From Candidatus Kuenenia stuttgartensis (GTDB taxonomy: Bacteria; Planctomycetota; Planctomycetia; Pirellulales; UBA1268): a stretch of DNA of 64,000 nucleotides. Positions 47,022-55,672 of this stretch are shown here, in pieces. The stretch lies in assembly GCA_945891385.1 (NCBI GenBank), contig CAMDDJ010000013.1, positions 1-64,000 of the forward strand, read 5' to 3'. Position 1 is the stretch's first letter. Each line of letters opens with the position of its first letter. Position numbers and translations under genes: made by a program. Under the pieces are notes generated by a model, which had not been told where the DNA came from, did no database searches, and saw only the letters and a program-made list of their open reading frames with translations.

Positions 47022-48323
47022 ATGACCACACCCCTGCTCGACGCATCCCGGCTCGTTCGCCGGGAGATTGCCGGTGTCTCCGTGGCCGATTTAGCCCGCC
47101 AGCACGGCACTCCGCTCTACGTCTACGACGCCGACATGATCCGCCGCCGGTGCCGCGACCTCGCGGCGTGGGACACGATTCGGTTCGCCCAAAAGGCCTG
47201 CTCCAACCTGGCGGTGCTCGATCTGATCCGTCGCGAAGGGGTGCTCGTCGATGCAGTGAGCACCGGCGAGATCCATCGGGCCTTGGTTGCCGGCTACGAG
47301 CCGCATGCCGCTCCGGGCACCGCGTCGGTCGAGACCCTGCCCCCTGCCCATCCGATCGTCTATACCGCCGACATCTTCGACCGCGAGGCCCTTGACGCGG
47401 TCGCCCGGCTCGGAATCCACGTCAACTGCGGCTCGGCCGACATGCTCGAACAGCTCGCCGAGCGGGTGCCCGGCGCGGCCGTCACGCTCCGGGTCAATCC
47501 CGGGTTCGGTCACGGCCACAGCCAGAAGACCAACACCGGCGGCGAAGGCTCGAAACACGGCATCTGGCACGAGGAGATCCCCGAAGTACTCCGCCGGGCC
47601 GAGTGGGCGGGGCTCTCGGTGAGCGGCCTCCACATGCACATCGGCAGCGGAGCCGACCTCGCCCACCTCGCCGAGGTGGCCGGCGCCCTCGAACGGATCG
47701 CCCACGAGATCGGCCGCTCGCTGACGACGATCTCGGCCGGTGGCGGGCTGCCCGTACCCTACAAGCCCGATGAACAGCATGCCGACCTCGGCGGCTACTT
47801 CACGCTCTGGGACGCCGCCCGCAAGCGGCTCGAAGACCGCTTCGGCCACCGCCTCCGGCTCGAGATCGAGCCGGGCCGCTACCTCACGGCCGAGGCGGGC
47901 TCGGTGGTGACGGAGGTGCGGGCCGTGAAGCGGCAGGGCTCCCGAAAATACATCCTCGTCGATGCCGGCTTTAACACGCTCGCCCGGCCGGTGCTCTACG
48001 GCTCTTACCACCCGATGAGCCTCTGCCCGGCCGCCGGCGGCGAGCCCGACGGGATCGAGGAGGTCGCCGTGGGGGGCCCGTTGTGCGAATCGGGAGACAT
48101 CTTCACCCAGTCCGACGGCGGCTACGTGGCCACTCGGCCGCTGCCCGCGGCGTCGGTGGGCGACCTGCTCGTGATCGAGATCGCCGGCGCGTATGGCTTC
48201 GTGATGGCGAGCAATTACAACTCGAAGCCGCTTCCTGCCGAGGTGCTGATCGACGGGGGCTCGGCCCGCCTCGTCCGCGCCCGGCAGACGCCCGAAGACA
48301 TCGTCCGCGGCGAGACCGTGTAG
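47022..48323 (+). CDS. lysA: Diaminopimelate decarboxylase
   Basis: The fold-type III PLP decarboxylase has 433 residues: TPLYVYDADMIRRRCRDL, the PLP-lysine block FAQKACSNLAVLDLIRREGV, DAVSTGEIHRAL, LRVNPGFGHGHSQKTNTGGE, SGLHMHIGSGADLA, the phosphate-binding TISAGGGLPVPYKP, LEIEPGRYLTAEAGSVVTEV and the substrate/active-site CESGDIF near residue 350. It makes L-lysine from meso-diaminopimelate, the last step of the DAP pathway. The ATG at 47022 follows the previous stop by 14 bp. It ends 34 bp from the convergent ferredoxin gene. Confidence 0.96.
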   Translation: MTTPLLDASRLVRREIAGVSVADLARQHGTPLYVYDADMIRRRCRDLAAWDTIRFAQKACSNLAVLDLIRREGVLVDAVSTGEIHRALVAGYEPHAAPGTASVETLPPAHPIVYTADIFDREALDAVARLGIHVNCGSADMLEQLAERVPGAAVTLRVNPGFGHGHSQKTNTGGEGSKHGIWHEEIPEVLRRAEWAGLSVSGLHMHIGSGADLAHLAEVAGALERIAHEIGRSLTTISAGGGLPVPYKPDEQHADLGGYFTLWDAARKRLEDRFGHRLRLEIEPGRYLTAEAGSVVTEVRAVKRQGSRKYILVDAGFNTLARPVLYGSYHPMSLCPAAGGEPDGIEEVAVGGPLCESGDIFTQSDGGYVATRPLPAASVGDLLVIEIAGAYGFVMASNYNSKPLPAEVLIDGGSARLVRARQTPEDIVRGETV

Positions 48324-48357
48324 CCGCGAGCAGGCCCAGACGCCATCCCGCCCGGCC

Positions 48358-48753
48358 TCAGCCTGCGGCGGCCTTGAGTTCGGCGAGATGCTGGGCCGTG
48401 TTCACCAGCCGTTCCCAGTTCTTCTCGACGTATTCCGGTGGGCCTCCGATCTGGGCCACCACCTGGGCCACATCCTCGGTCGGCACCATCTCGATCGCAT
48501 CCCAGGGGCAGACCTTCAGATCGTAGGGATTCGACTTCTTGCCCGGGATGTGCACGCACACCTCGCAGCCCACGCACCGTTCGATGTCGATCTCGCACCA
48601 GCTCTGGAGATTGTGAAACTGGTCGTACTGTTGCACCTTGACGATGCAGTCGACGGGGCAGACCTCGAGGCAACTCTCGCAGCCGGTGCAATTGTCGGCA
48701 TTGATGACCGCGAGTTCCTTGGGCAGCTTCTTGCGGGGACCTGCTTTTGCCAT
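48358..48753 (-). CDS. 2x[4Fe-4S]-type ferredoxin-like protein with an atypical second cluster
   Basis: The 131-residue soluble protein has a canonical motif CTGCESCLEVCP (about residues 22-33), followed by CEIDIERCVGCEVCVHIPGK in which the fourth Cys is displaced to LKVCPWDAI about 14 residues further. Lys-rich sequence at the N-terminus and a helical tail (EKNWERLVNTAQHLAELKAA) flank it. The protein likely carries one or two iron-sulfur clusters and transfers electrons; the redox partner is unknown. It is monocistronic, convergent with lysA. Confidence 0.88.
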   Translation of the reverse strand: MAKAGPRKKLPKELAVINADNCTGCESCLEVCPVDCIVKVQQYDQFHNLQSWCEIDIERCVGCEVCVHIPGKKSNPYDLKVCPWDAIEMVPTEDVAQVVAQIGGPPEYVEKNWERLVNTAQHLAELKAAAG

Positions 48754-48848
48754 GGTGGGAGTGATCGGCGGGGAGGGAAAGGGATCTGAAGTTCTCTTAT
48801 GGTAGCCGCCGCATCCCGACCGGCCAAACCACGGCGGCCGGGGCCGGC

Positions 48849-49514
48849 TCAGGCCGCGCGGCTGGGGGTGGCGGGCGGTTCGAACGCGTAGCCAAACCGC
48901 TCGATGTCGGCTGCGAAGGCCTCTGCCACCCGGCCGGCGAGGGCGGGCGTGTAGTGGTCGCGATAGTCGCCGCGGACAGTCGCGTTGACCCGGGGCAGGG
49001 TCGCCTCGATCCCAATCCGGCCGCAGATGGAGGCGAAATCGGTCACCAGCGATTCATACCGGCCGACGTAGTCGACGAGCAGCCGGCCCCTGCGATCGCA
49101 GAGCATCGCCACCTGGTGAAGCTGGGCCCGGCGGATTTCGTATTCCACGTAGTCGCCGAACGTCGGCAGGCGGGAGACCCGCCGGCTGCGGCGGTGCTCC
49201 GGCTTGCTCTTGAGAAAGTGGTAGGAAGAGACGAGCAAATCCCAGGGGTTGCGGACAAACGCAAACTTGAAGAGCCCCGCGAAGACATCGGCCGGCAGCC
49301 AGGCTTCGAGCACCCGAGCGGCCACGTGCGGGCGAAACTTCTTGGAGCGCCAGGGGGCGAGGTGGTTGACGTGGATTCCCGCCGCGGCGAGCCAGCGATT
49401 GGCCCAGTAGCCGTTCACGTCGTCGGCATGAGGCTTGAGCGCGAGAAACACGCTGCTGCCCCCGGTCTTGGGCACGTGGATAAAAGCGAAGCGGCGAGAG
49501 TGGGAGATCAGCAT
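48849..49514 (-). CDS. Sulfotransferase-family protein
   Basis: The start is ATG 49514 (MLISHSRRFAFIHVPKTGGS); the track ORF extends back through the R1 repeat and the dprA start and is not believable. The PAPS loop is FIHVPKTGGSSVF and the second contact block is FAFVRNPWDLLVSSYHFLKS. RLLVDYVGRYESLVTDFASI matches the usual region near the third conserved block. At 221 residues it is a short Sulfotransfer_2-type enzyme, likely cytosolic and acting on a glycan. It is unrelated in position to the other sulfotransferase at 4402. Confidence 0.88.
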   Translation of the reverse strand: MLISHSRRFAFIHVPKTGGSSVFLALKPHADDVNGYWANRWLAAAGIHVNHLAPWRSKKFRPHVAARVLEAWLPADVFAGLFKFAFVRNPWDLLVSSYHFLKSKPEHRRSRRVSRLPTFGDYVEYEIRRAQLHQVAMLCDRRGRLLVDYVGRYESLVTDFASICGRIGIEATLPRVNATVRGDYRDHYTPALAGRVAEAFAADIERFGYAFEPPATPSRAA

Positions 49515-49605
49515 CGACAGGCCCGGCCGAGGTGCCCGGAGGTTCGCAGATCGCCCGCTGCCAGACCAGAGCGGCTTTGACCAGCTCGGGGCAACGCTTT
49601 CGCAC

Positions 49606-49740
49606 CGGCTCGGGTGCGGCAAAAGTCGCGTCGCGGGCGAGGATACGCCCCACTTGCTCCGCGAGCGTTCGCCGACCCCCTCGCACTGGCTTCCTGGCTC
49701 GGGGGCGGCAAAAGTCGCGTCAGGGGCGAGGCACTTGCAC
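49606..49740 (+). repeat. R1 element plus a partial second unit
   Basis: CGGCTCGGGTGCGGCAAAAG at 49606 starts one full R1 unit (with GAGGATACGCCCC and TTGCTCCGCGAGCGTTCGCC). A second start TGGCTCGGGGGCGGCAAAAG at 49695 is truncated and has diverged (GTCAGGGGCGAGG) after about 35 bp. It lies in the divergent gap between the sulfotransferase and dprA. Confidence 0.7.
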
Positions 49741-49788
49741 GCCGCACAGAACGTCCGTACAGTATTGCGACGCTTCCGGAGCCGACTC

Positions 49789-50943
49789 ATGCCACCCCGC
49801 CCCGATGCCCGCCACGACGAGACCTTCCTCGCCCAGGTGCGGCTGGCCTGCGTACCGGGCGTGGGAGGGCGTCTGCGGCAGTTGCTGCTGGAACGGTTCG
49901 GTTCGCCCCAGGCCGTGTTTGCCGCCAGCTCGAAAGAGATCTCCGGGATCGGTCGCATTGGTCAGAGCATCGCCCAGGCGATTCCGGAGTTGGCCCGGTC
50001 TTCGATGGCCGAAGAGGTGATCGCCCTCTGCCAGGCCGAGGGTGTGCAAATCCTCATCGAGGGCGACGACGACTATCCCGGGCTCCTGGGCCGGATCCAC
50101 GATCCACCGGGTGTGTTGTTCGTGCGAGGAGGCTTCGAGCCGTGCGACGCACTCGCGGTGGCGATCGTCGGCGCCAGGCATGCCACCGCCTACGGACGGC
50201 GGATCGCCAGCCAGTTGGCTGGCGGTCTGGCCCGGGCTGGCTACACGGTCGTCAGCGGGCTGGCCCGGGGCATCGATGCCGCCGCCCACCGCGGAGCCCT
50301 CGATGCAGGGGGCCGCACGATCGCCGTGCTCGGCTCAGGGGTGCTCGAGGTCTACCCGCCTGAACATGCCGGTCTGGCAGCCGAGGTGATCCGTCAGGGG
50401 GCGCTCGTGAGCGAAGCGCCGCCGCGGGCTTTTCCCCAGCGGGGCTCGTTTCCCAGCCGCAACCGGATCGTGTCGGGACTCGGGCTGGGCACGGTCGTCG
50501 TGGAGGCCGCCGACCGGTCTGGGGCCCTGATTACGGCCCGGCTGGCAGGCGAGCAGGGCCGCGAGGTGTTCGCGGTGCCGGGGCCGATCGATAGCCGCAT
50601 GTCGCGGGGCTGCCACGGGCTGATCCGCGACGGGGCGAAGCTCGTCGAGAGCGTCGACGACATCCTCGAGGAACTCGGGCCGCTGTTTGAGACCGCGATC
50701 GCGGCCGATGGCCGGGAGGTGCGGTCGCCGGCCGAGCTCCAGCTCGACGATCTCGAACAGTCGGTGCTCACCGCGGTCGACGGTCTCTCAGCCGACCCTT
50801 CCAACACCGCTCGCAGCGCGAGCATCGACGACGTGGTCGCCGAATCAGGCCTGGCGGCCTCGCAGGTGCTCGCGGCGATCGGTGTTTTGGAGATGCGGCG
50901 AATCCTCCGGCGGCTGCCCGGCAACCGCGTGGGCCGGACATGA
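49789..50943 (+). CDS. dprA: DNA-processing protein DprA (Smf)
   Basis: The start is ATG 49789 (MPPRPDARHDETFLAQVRLA); the track start at 49435 runs through an R1 repeat. A SAM-like N-terminal region (VPGVGGRLRQLLLERFGSPQ) precedes the Rossmann-fold core: VAIVGARHATAYGRRIASQL, TVVSGLARGIDAAAHRGALD, TIAVLGSGVLEVYPPEH and FPSRNRIVSGLGLGTVVVEA. The C-terminal DprA winged helix follows (LTAVDGLSADPSNTARSASI). It loads RecA on incoming single-stranded DNA in natural transformation. At 384 residues the length is normal. Competence genes are not seen nearby. Confidence 0.95.
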   Translation: MPPRPDARHDETFLAQVRLACVPGVGGRLRQLLLERFGSPQAVFAASSKEISGIGRIGQSIAQAIPELARSSMAEEVIALCQAEGVQILIEGDDDYPGLLGRIHDPPGVLFVRGGFEPCDALAVAIVGARHATAYGRRIASQLAGGLARAGYTVVSGLARGIDAAAHRGALDAGGRTIAVLGSGVLEVYPPEHAGLAAEVIRQGALVSEAPPRAFPQRGSFPSRNRIVSGLGLGTVVVEAADRSGALITARLAGEQGREVFAVPGPIDSRMSRGCHGLIRDGAKLVESVDDILEELGPLFETAIAADGREVRSPAELQLDDLEQSVLTAVDGLSADPSNTARSASIDDVVAESGLAASQVLAAIGVLEMRRILRRLPGNRVGRT

Positions 50944-51013
50944 TCCCCGGCTGAAACGGGTCGTTCGCGATCCGCCCTTCTCCGTCTGGCGCTTCCTCCG
51001 TAAAATCCGGCTC

Positions 51014-52139
51014 ATGGATACAGCTCTCTTTCACCGCGCCGAAGCGCTCAGGGCCCGACTGCTCCAGCTGCGGGACTCTCTTTGACTGGGACGGACGCAA
51101 GCAGTCTGCCGCCCGGCTCGAAGCCTCGATGAGCGAGGCCAACTTCTGGAACAACTCCGACAAGGCCCAGGCCACCGTGGCCGAGCTGAAAGGGGTGAAT
51201 TCCGTCCTCAAGCCGCTCGAAGAGGCGCTCGCCGCGGGCCGGGATCTCGAGGCGCTCGAGGAGCTCGCCCGTGAAGACGAGTCGCTCGAATCCGAGCTGA
51301 CCGTCGAGACCGACCGCCTGGAGAAGCTGCTCGACGCGCTGGAACTGACGTCGCTCCTCTCGGGGCCGCACGACTCCTGCGATGCGCTCGTGTCGATCAA
51401 CGCCCGCGACGGCGGCACCGACGCCAACGACTGGGCCGAGATGCTCCTGCGGATGTATTCCGCCTGGGCCTCGAAACACGATCTCACGATCGAGCTGCTC
51501 GATCGGCAGGACGACGACGTGGCCGGCATCCAGAGCGCCACCGTGGCGATCCGCGGGCCGTGGGCCTACGGGTATCTCAAGGGTGAAACGGGCATCCATC
51601 GGCTCGTGCGGATCAGCCCCTTCAACTCCGAAGGCAAGCGGCAGACGAGCTTCGCCGCCGTCGACGTCTCGCCCGAGATCGCCGACGACGACACCGAGGT
51701 GGAACTCAAGGACGAAGACATCCGCGAGGACGTCTTCCGGGCCAGCGGGGCTGGCGGCCAGCACGTCAACAAGACCTCGAGCGCCATCCGGCTCACCCAC
51801 TTCCCCACGGGCATCGTGGTGCAGTGCCAGAACGAGCGAAGCCAGCACAAGAACCGGGCCACGGCGATCAAGATGCTCCGCGCCCGGATCGCCCGCCTCC
51901 ATGAAGAGCAGCGGGAAGCCGAGCAGCTCGCCCGCTACAAGGAGCGGCCCAAGACCGGCTTCGGCTCACAGATTCGCAATTACTTCCTCCACCCCGACCA
52001 GCGGGTGAAGGACCAACGGACCGGGCACTACGTGGGCAGCTTCCAGAGCGTGCTCGACGGCAATCTCGACGGCTTCTTCGACGCGTTTCTCCGCTGGAAG
52101 GCGGCCGGTTCTGCTCCGGCCGCTGACGACGACAACTGA
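51014..52139 (+). CDS. prfB: Peptide chain release factor 2 with programmed +1 frameshift
   Basis: The track shows only the +1 part from 51129. The real start is ATG 51014 (MDTALFHRAEALRARLLQLR), whose zero frame ends at TGA 51083-51085 after 23 codons. A +1 shift at CTT-TGA-C continues DWDGRKQSAARLEASMSEAN into the main frame and gives about 374 residues, close to E. coli RF2 (365). The main frame has the RF2 features SPFNSEGKRQTSF (stop-recognition region) and ASGAGGQHVNKTSSAIRL (GGQ peptidyl hydrolysis). The slip site makes RF2 autoregulate its own level. infA follows 87 bp later. Confidence 0.96.
51080..51086 (+). promoter_or_regulatory. prfB: RF2 programmed frameshift site CTT TGA C
   Basis: Leu codon CTT (51080-51082) is followed by the zero-frame TGA (51083-51085) and C, the universal RF2 slip context. 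When RF2 is scarce, ribosomes move +1 to read GAC (51084-51086). The Shine-Dalgarno-like helper upstream is weaker than in E. coli (GCGGGA-type rather than AGGGGG). Confidence 0.93.
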
Positions 52140-52226
52140 GATTCCGGGCCTTCGCTGGACCGTTCCAGCCCGCCGGGCTAGATTTGGCGTTCAAAAGGCT
52201 ACGCAATACCACCCCCCGGAGAACCC

Positions 52227-52448
52227 ATGGCGGAGAAGGAACAAGCACTGGAAGTCGAGGGTGTCGTCACCCAGGCCCTGGCCAACACGCGGTTCCGCGT
52301 GCAGATCACGGGCGGTCATATCGTCAACGCACACGTCGCCGGCCGGATGCGGAAGAACTTCATCCGAATCGTTCCAGGCGACAAGGTGAAGGTCGAACTC
52401 TCTCCCTATGATCTCACCAAGGGACGGATCACCTTCCGGGAACGCTGA
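52227..52448 (+). CDS. infA: Translation initiation factor IF-1
   Basis: The 73-residue OB-fold protein reads [20 protein letters not shown], then [20 protein letters not shown] and [20 protein letters not shown], finishing KGRITFRER. It is a near-textbook IF-1, which occupies the ribosomal A site during initiation. GGAG lies about 8 nt before the ATG. It ends 60 bp from the convergent tex gene. Confidence 0.97.
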   Translation: MAEKEQALEVEGVVTQALANTRFRVQITGGHIVNAHVAGRMRKNFIRIVPGDKVKVELSPYDLTKGRITFRER

Positions 52449-52508
52449 AGATTCCGAGCCGTTCGTACGGCATCAACGGGCCAGGCCGATGGTGTGGCTC
52501 AGCCGGTG

Positions 52509-55295
52509 CTATCCCTGCGGCTCACCGTCTCCGTCGGCCGGCCGCTCCGGCATGTCTGCCACGGGAGTCGCAGGCGACTCCGAGGTGGTGGGCGGTTCAC
52601 TTCCCACGATCGAGACCGGCTCGGATGCTAGCGTCGGTTGTGAGGCCATCGCTTCCGTGGTGGGCTCAGCCGCAGACTCTCCGGCCTCCGAGGAGGGCTT
52701 CGCTTCCTGGCGTCGCTTCTTCTTCTTCGGCGGCTCGACGGTAGGCTCCGGCTCGGGCTGGAAGAATCGCTTCAAATCCCCGAAGGTGCGAAGGGGCTCG
52801 CGGCCCTCGCGCATCGCCGGCGAGAGGGGCTTCGACTCCTTGACCTGCTTCGCCTCGTAGACCCGCGGCTGCGGCTCGCGCGGCGGCCGTTCGCGGCCTC
52901 GGCCCGGCCCTCGGCCACGCGGCGGCCGCTGCTGCGATCCGGGCCGGCCCTCTCCGCCAGCTCGCGGCCCCGCAGGCTGAGGCTGACGGCCCGGCTCGCC
53001 TGCCTTGTCAGGCCGTCGGCCGCGAGGCTCCCGCGCCGTCTCCTTGCGGCCTTCCTTCCTCCGCTCCATAGCGTCCTGCTGCCGCTGCCGCTCGGCCGGC
53101 GAGAGCATCGTCAGGGCCACCCGCCGCCGGGCCTTGTCGAGTTCGAGCACCCAGACCTTCACGATCTCGCCCACGCTGACCACGTCGTGCGGATCGCGGA
53201 CATATCGCCCCGAGAGCTGGCTGATGTGCACGAGACCGCTGTCGTGCATCCCGATGTCGACGAACGCGCCGAAATCAACCACGTTGAGCACGGCCCCATG
53301 GAGTTCCATGCCCAGCTCGAGATCCTCGAGCTTGAGCACCCCCTTCTTGAAGAAGGGCTCGGGCAGATCCTCGCGGGGGTCGCGACCGGGGCGGGTAAGC
53401 TGCTCGAGGATATCGGCCAAGAGCAGCCGACCAACGCCCAATTCCCCGGCCAGCGCTGCGAGATCGACGGCAGCCACCTTGTCAGCGAGCGCCGCCGCCT
53501 GCTGCCGCGAGGTCAGGTCTGCCGGGCTCCCGCCGAGCCGCTCGAGCACCTTCGTCGCCACCTCGTAGCTCTCCGGATGGATCCAGGTCGCGTCGAGCGG
53601 GTTGGTGCCGTCGGTGATCTTGAGGAAGCCCACGGCCTGCACATAGGAAGCCTCCCCGAAGCCAGGCACCTCGAGAAACTGCTGCCGTGACGTGAACGGA
53701 CCATGGGTTGTCCGCCACTCGTGAAGGTTGCGGGCCGTCGTCTGATTCAGGCCCGAGACATGCCGGAGCAACGCCGGGCTCGCCGTGTTGACGTCGACGC
53801 CCACGTAGTTCACGCAGCTCTCCACCACCGACTCGAGCGAGTCCCGCAGATGCTTGGCCTTGACGTCGTGCTGATAGAGGCCCACGCCGATGTTGGCCGG
53901 CTCGATCTTTACCAGTTCCGACAACGGATCCTGGAGCCTGCGACCGATCGAGACCGCGCTTCGAATCGCCGCCTCGTACGCGGGGAGTTCTTCCCGCCCG
54001 TACTGGCTCGTCGAATAGACACTCGCTCCGGCCTCGTTGACGATTACATAGCCGACGTCGAGCGCGGCCAGTTCACCGGCGACCAATTCGGCCACGATCG
54101 CCTCGGTCTCGCGGGCTGCGGCACCGTTGCCGACCGCGATCACCGTGCTGCCGTGGGCCTGCACGAGTTCCACGATTCGCTTGGCCGCGGCGTCCCGCTT
54201 CTCCTGCTGGCCCACGACATGGAGCACGGCGTGCTCGAGCGGCGTGCCTCGCTCGTCGATCGCCACGGCCTTACAGCCGCTCTTGAATCCCGGATCCAGG
54301 GCTAAGACGCGGCGACCCCGAACGGGTGGCTGGAGCAGGAGGTTGCGGAGGTTGCGGGCAAAGACCTCGACCGCGTGCGATTCGCAGAAGTCGGTCATCT
54401 CCCGACGAATTTCCCGCTCGAGACTGGGCAGGACCAATCGGTTGAGGGCATCCCGGGCGCAGCCCCGGAGAAACTCTGCATGGGGATGATCCCCGGGCAC
54501 GAGCGTCTGTTCGGCCGCAGCCTGCAACTCCTCCGGAGGCCCTTCGATCCGCACCTTCAGCAGCTTGGCTCGCTCGCCGCGGTTGATCGCAAGGAGCCGG
54601 TGGGGCGGCACCCGGTCGATCCGCTCCCCGTAGTCGAAGTAATCACGGTAGTGCTTTTCGTCTTTGGAAAGCGCCTTGCCGGCCGTCTCGACCCGCTGGC
54701 TGCAAAGCCGGCCCGTCCGGTGCAGGATCGTCCGCAACCGCTGCCGCAGATCGGCCCGCTCGCTGAACTCATCGGCGATGATGTGGCCTACGCCGAGCAA
54801 CACCTCCGCCGCGGTGGCCAGTTGGGCCTCGGTCGAGACGAAGTCGGCCGCCCTGCGGTCAAGGTCGGCCGCCGCCGGATCAGCAGACAGAATCTCCCGG
54901 GCGAGAGGTTCCAGTTGCCGCTGCCGTGCTACCTCGGCCAGGGAGAACTTCCGTGGCTTGAAGGGAAGATAGATATCTTCCAGTTGCTTGAGGCTCTCGG
55001 CGGCAACGATTGCCGCCTCGAGTTCGGGCTCGAGTTTGCCCTGGCCCTGGATCGTCCGGAGCACGGTCTGCTTCCGGTCTGCCAGTTGTCGGGCCCGAGC
55101 CAGCCCATGCTGAATCCGGCGCAACGCTTCCTCTTCGAAGCCCCCGGTCGGATCCCGGCGGAAGCGAGCGATGAAGGGAATCGTGTTGCCGGCGTCGAGG
55201 AGTTCGACAACGGCCTGCACCCCCGCCACAGGGAGGCCGAGCCGCCGGGCGAGGAGTCCCAAATCGATGACAGGTGTGATCGCCGTGGATCCCAT
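52509..55295 (-). CDS. tex: Tex-family RNA-binding transcription accessory protein with long C-terminal extension
   Basis: Tex domains are in order: N-terminal helical/HTH region (DAGNTIPFIARFRRDPTGGF), YqgF-like domain (VLALDPGFKSGCKAVAIDER, VIAVGNGAAARETEAIVAEL), helix-hairpin-helix (YVGVDVNTASPALLRHVSGL, RQQFLEVPGFGEASYVQAVG) and an S1 domain (LELGMELHGAVLNVVDFGAF). The core ends by about residue 745 with VALTMLSPAERQRQ. The remaining about 180 residues are Arg/Pro/Gly-rich (GRGPGRGRERPPREPQ) and then acidic, unlike the usual about 775-residue Tex. It acts in RNA metabolism and transcription tolerance. No operon partner. Confidence 0.95.
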   Translation of the reverse strand: MGSTAITPVIDLGLLARRLGLPVAGVQAVVELLDAGNTIPFIARFRRDPTGGFEEEALRRIQHGLARARQLADRKQTVLRTIQGQGKLEPELEAAIVAAESLKQLEDIYLPFKPRKFSLAEVARQRQLEPLAREILSADPAAADLDRRAADFVSTEAQLATAAEVLLGVGHIIADEFSERADLRQRLRTILHRTGRLCSQRVETAGKALSKDEKHYRDYFDYGERIDRVPPHRLLAINRGERAKLLKVRIEGPPEELQAAAEQTLVPGDHPHAEFLRGCARDALNRLVLPSLEREIRREMTDFCESHAVEVFARNLRNLLLQPPVRGRRVLALDPGFKSGCKAVAIDERGTPLEHAVLHVVGQQEKRDAAAKRIVELVQAHGSTVIAVGNGAAARETEAIVAELVAGELAALDVGYVIVNEAGASVYSTSQYGREELPAYEAAIRSAVSIGRRLQDPLSELVKIEPANIGVGLYQHDVKAKHLRDSLESVVESCVNYVGVDVNTASPALLRHVSGLNQTTARNLHEWRTTHGPFTSRQQFLEVPGFGEASYVQAVGFLKITDGTNPLDATWIHPESYEVATKVLERLGGSPADLTSRQQAAALADKVAAVDLAALAGELGVGRLLLADILEQLTRPGRDPREDLPEPFFKKGVLKLEDLELGMELHGAVLNVVDFGAFVDIGMHDSGLVHISQLSGRYVRDPHDVVSVGEIVKVWVLELDKARRRVALTMLSPAERQRQQDAMERRKEGRKETAREPRGRRPDKAGEPGRQPQPAGPRAGGEGRPGSQQRPPRGRGPGRGRERPPREPQPRVYEAKQVKESKPLSPAMREGREPLRTFGDLKRFFQPEPEPTVEPPKKKKRRQEAKPSSEAGESAAEPTTEAMASQPTLASEPVSIVGSEPPTTSESPATPVADMPERPADGDGEPQG

Positions 55296-55672
55296 CCGAC
55301 TTGCGATGCCGCTCGCGCGTTGGCACGTTCGACCCGCAGCATTCTCCTCACCGGCCTGCCCGCCACGACCTGCACGGAGTCGTCGGCGACAGAAACCTGG
55401 GCTGTGAAACGGAGAATCTAGGGTGTTTCCCGCAACGCTGTCAAACGACGCCGCCGCCGAAGTCCCTCCGGCCCCCCCAGTTCGCCGACTTTGACACGTC
55501 CGCCTCCCTCGCGCCTGCCCTTGACGCTGTCCGGAGCGGAGGCCTATCTCCCCCGCGGTGATTGCGATCCCCTCGCGTTGCCGGGCCCAGGCCGTTGCCG
55601 CCGGTTTGGACTGGAGCGGAAACCGCGGTCATGACGATTGAAAAGGATTGACGGGTCGAGACGCTCCGGCGA
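55296..55672. other. Intergenic gap between tex and the aminotransferase
   Basis: This gap of 377 bp separates two divergent genes. No credible ORF, RNA gene or strong promoter is visible. TTGACG followed 17-18 bp later by TATCT-like sequence near 55530-55560 is a weak promoter guess for the plus strand. Confidence 0.4.

Noticed and set aside
49435-49788. N-terminal extension of dprA in the track
   Set aside because: It is translated R1 repeat sequence; the family N-terminus starts at ATG 49789.
51083-51085. TGA considered as a sequencing error or pseudogene mark in prfB
   Set aside because: CTT-TGA-C is the conserved RF2 frameshift site and the reading continues exactly in +1.
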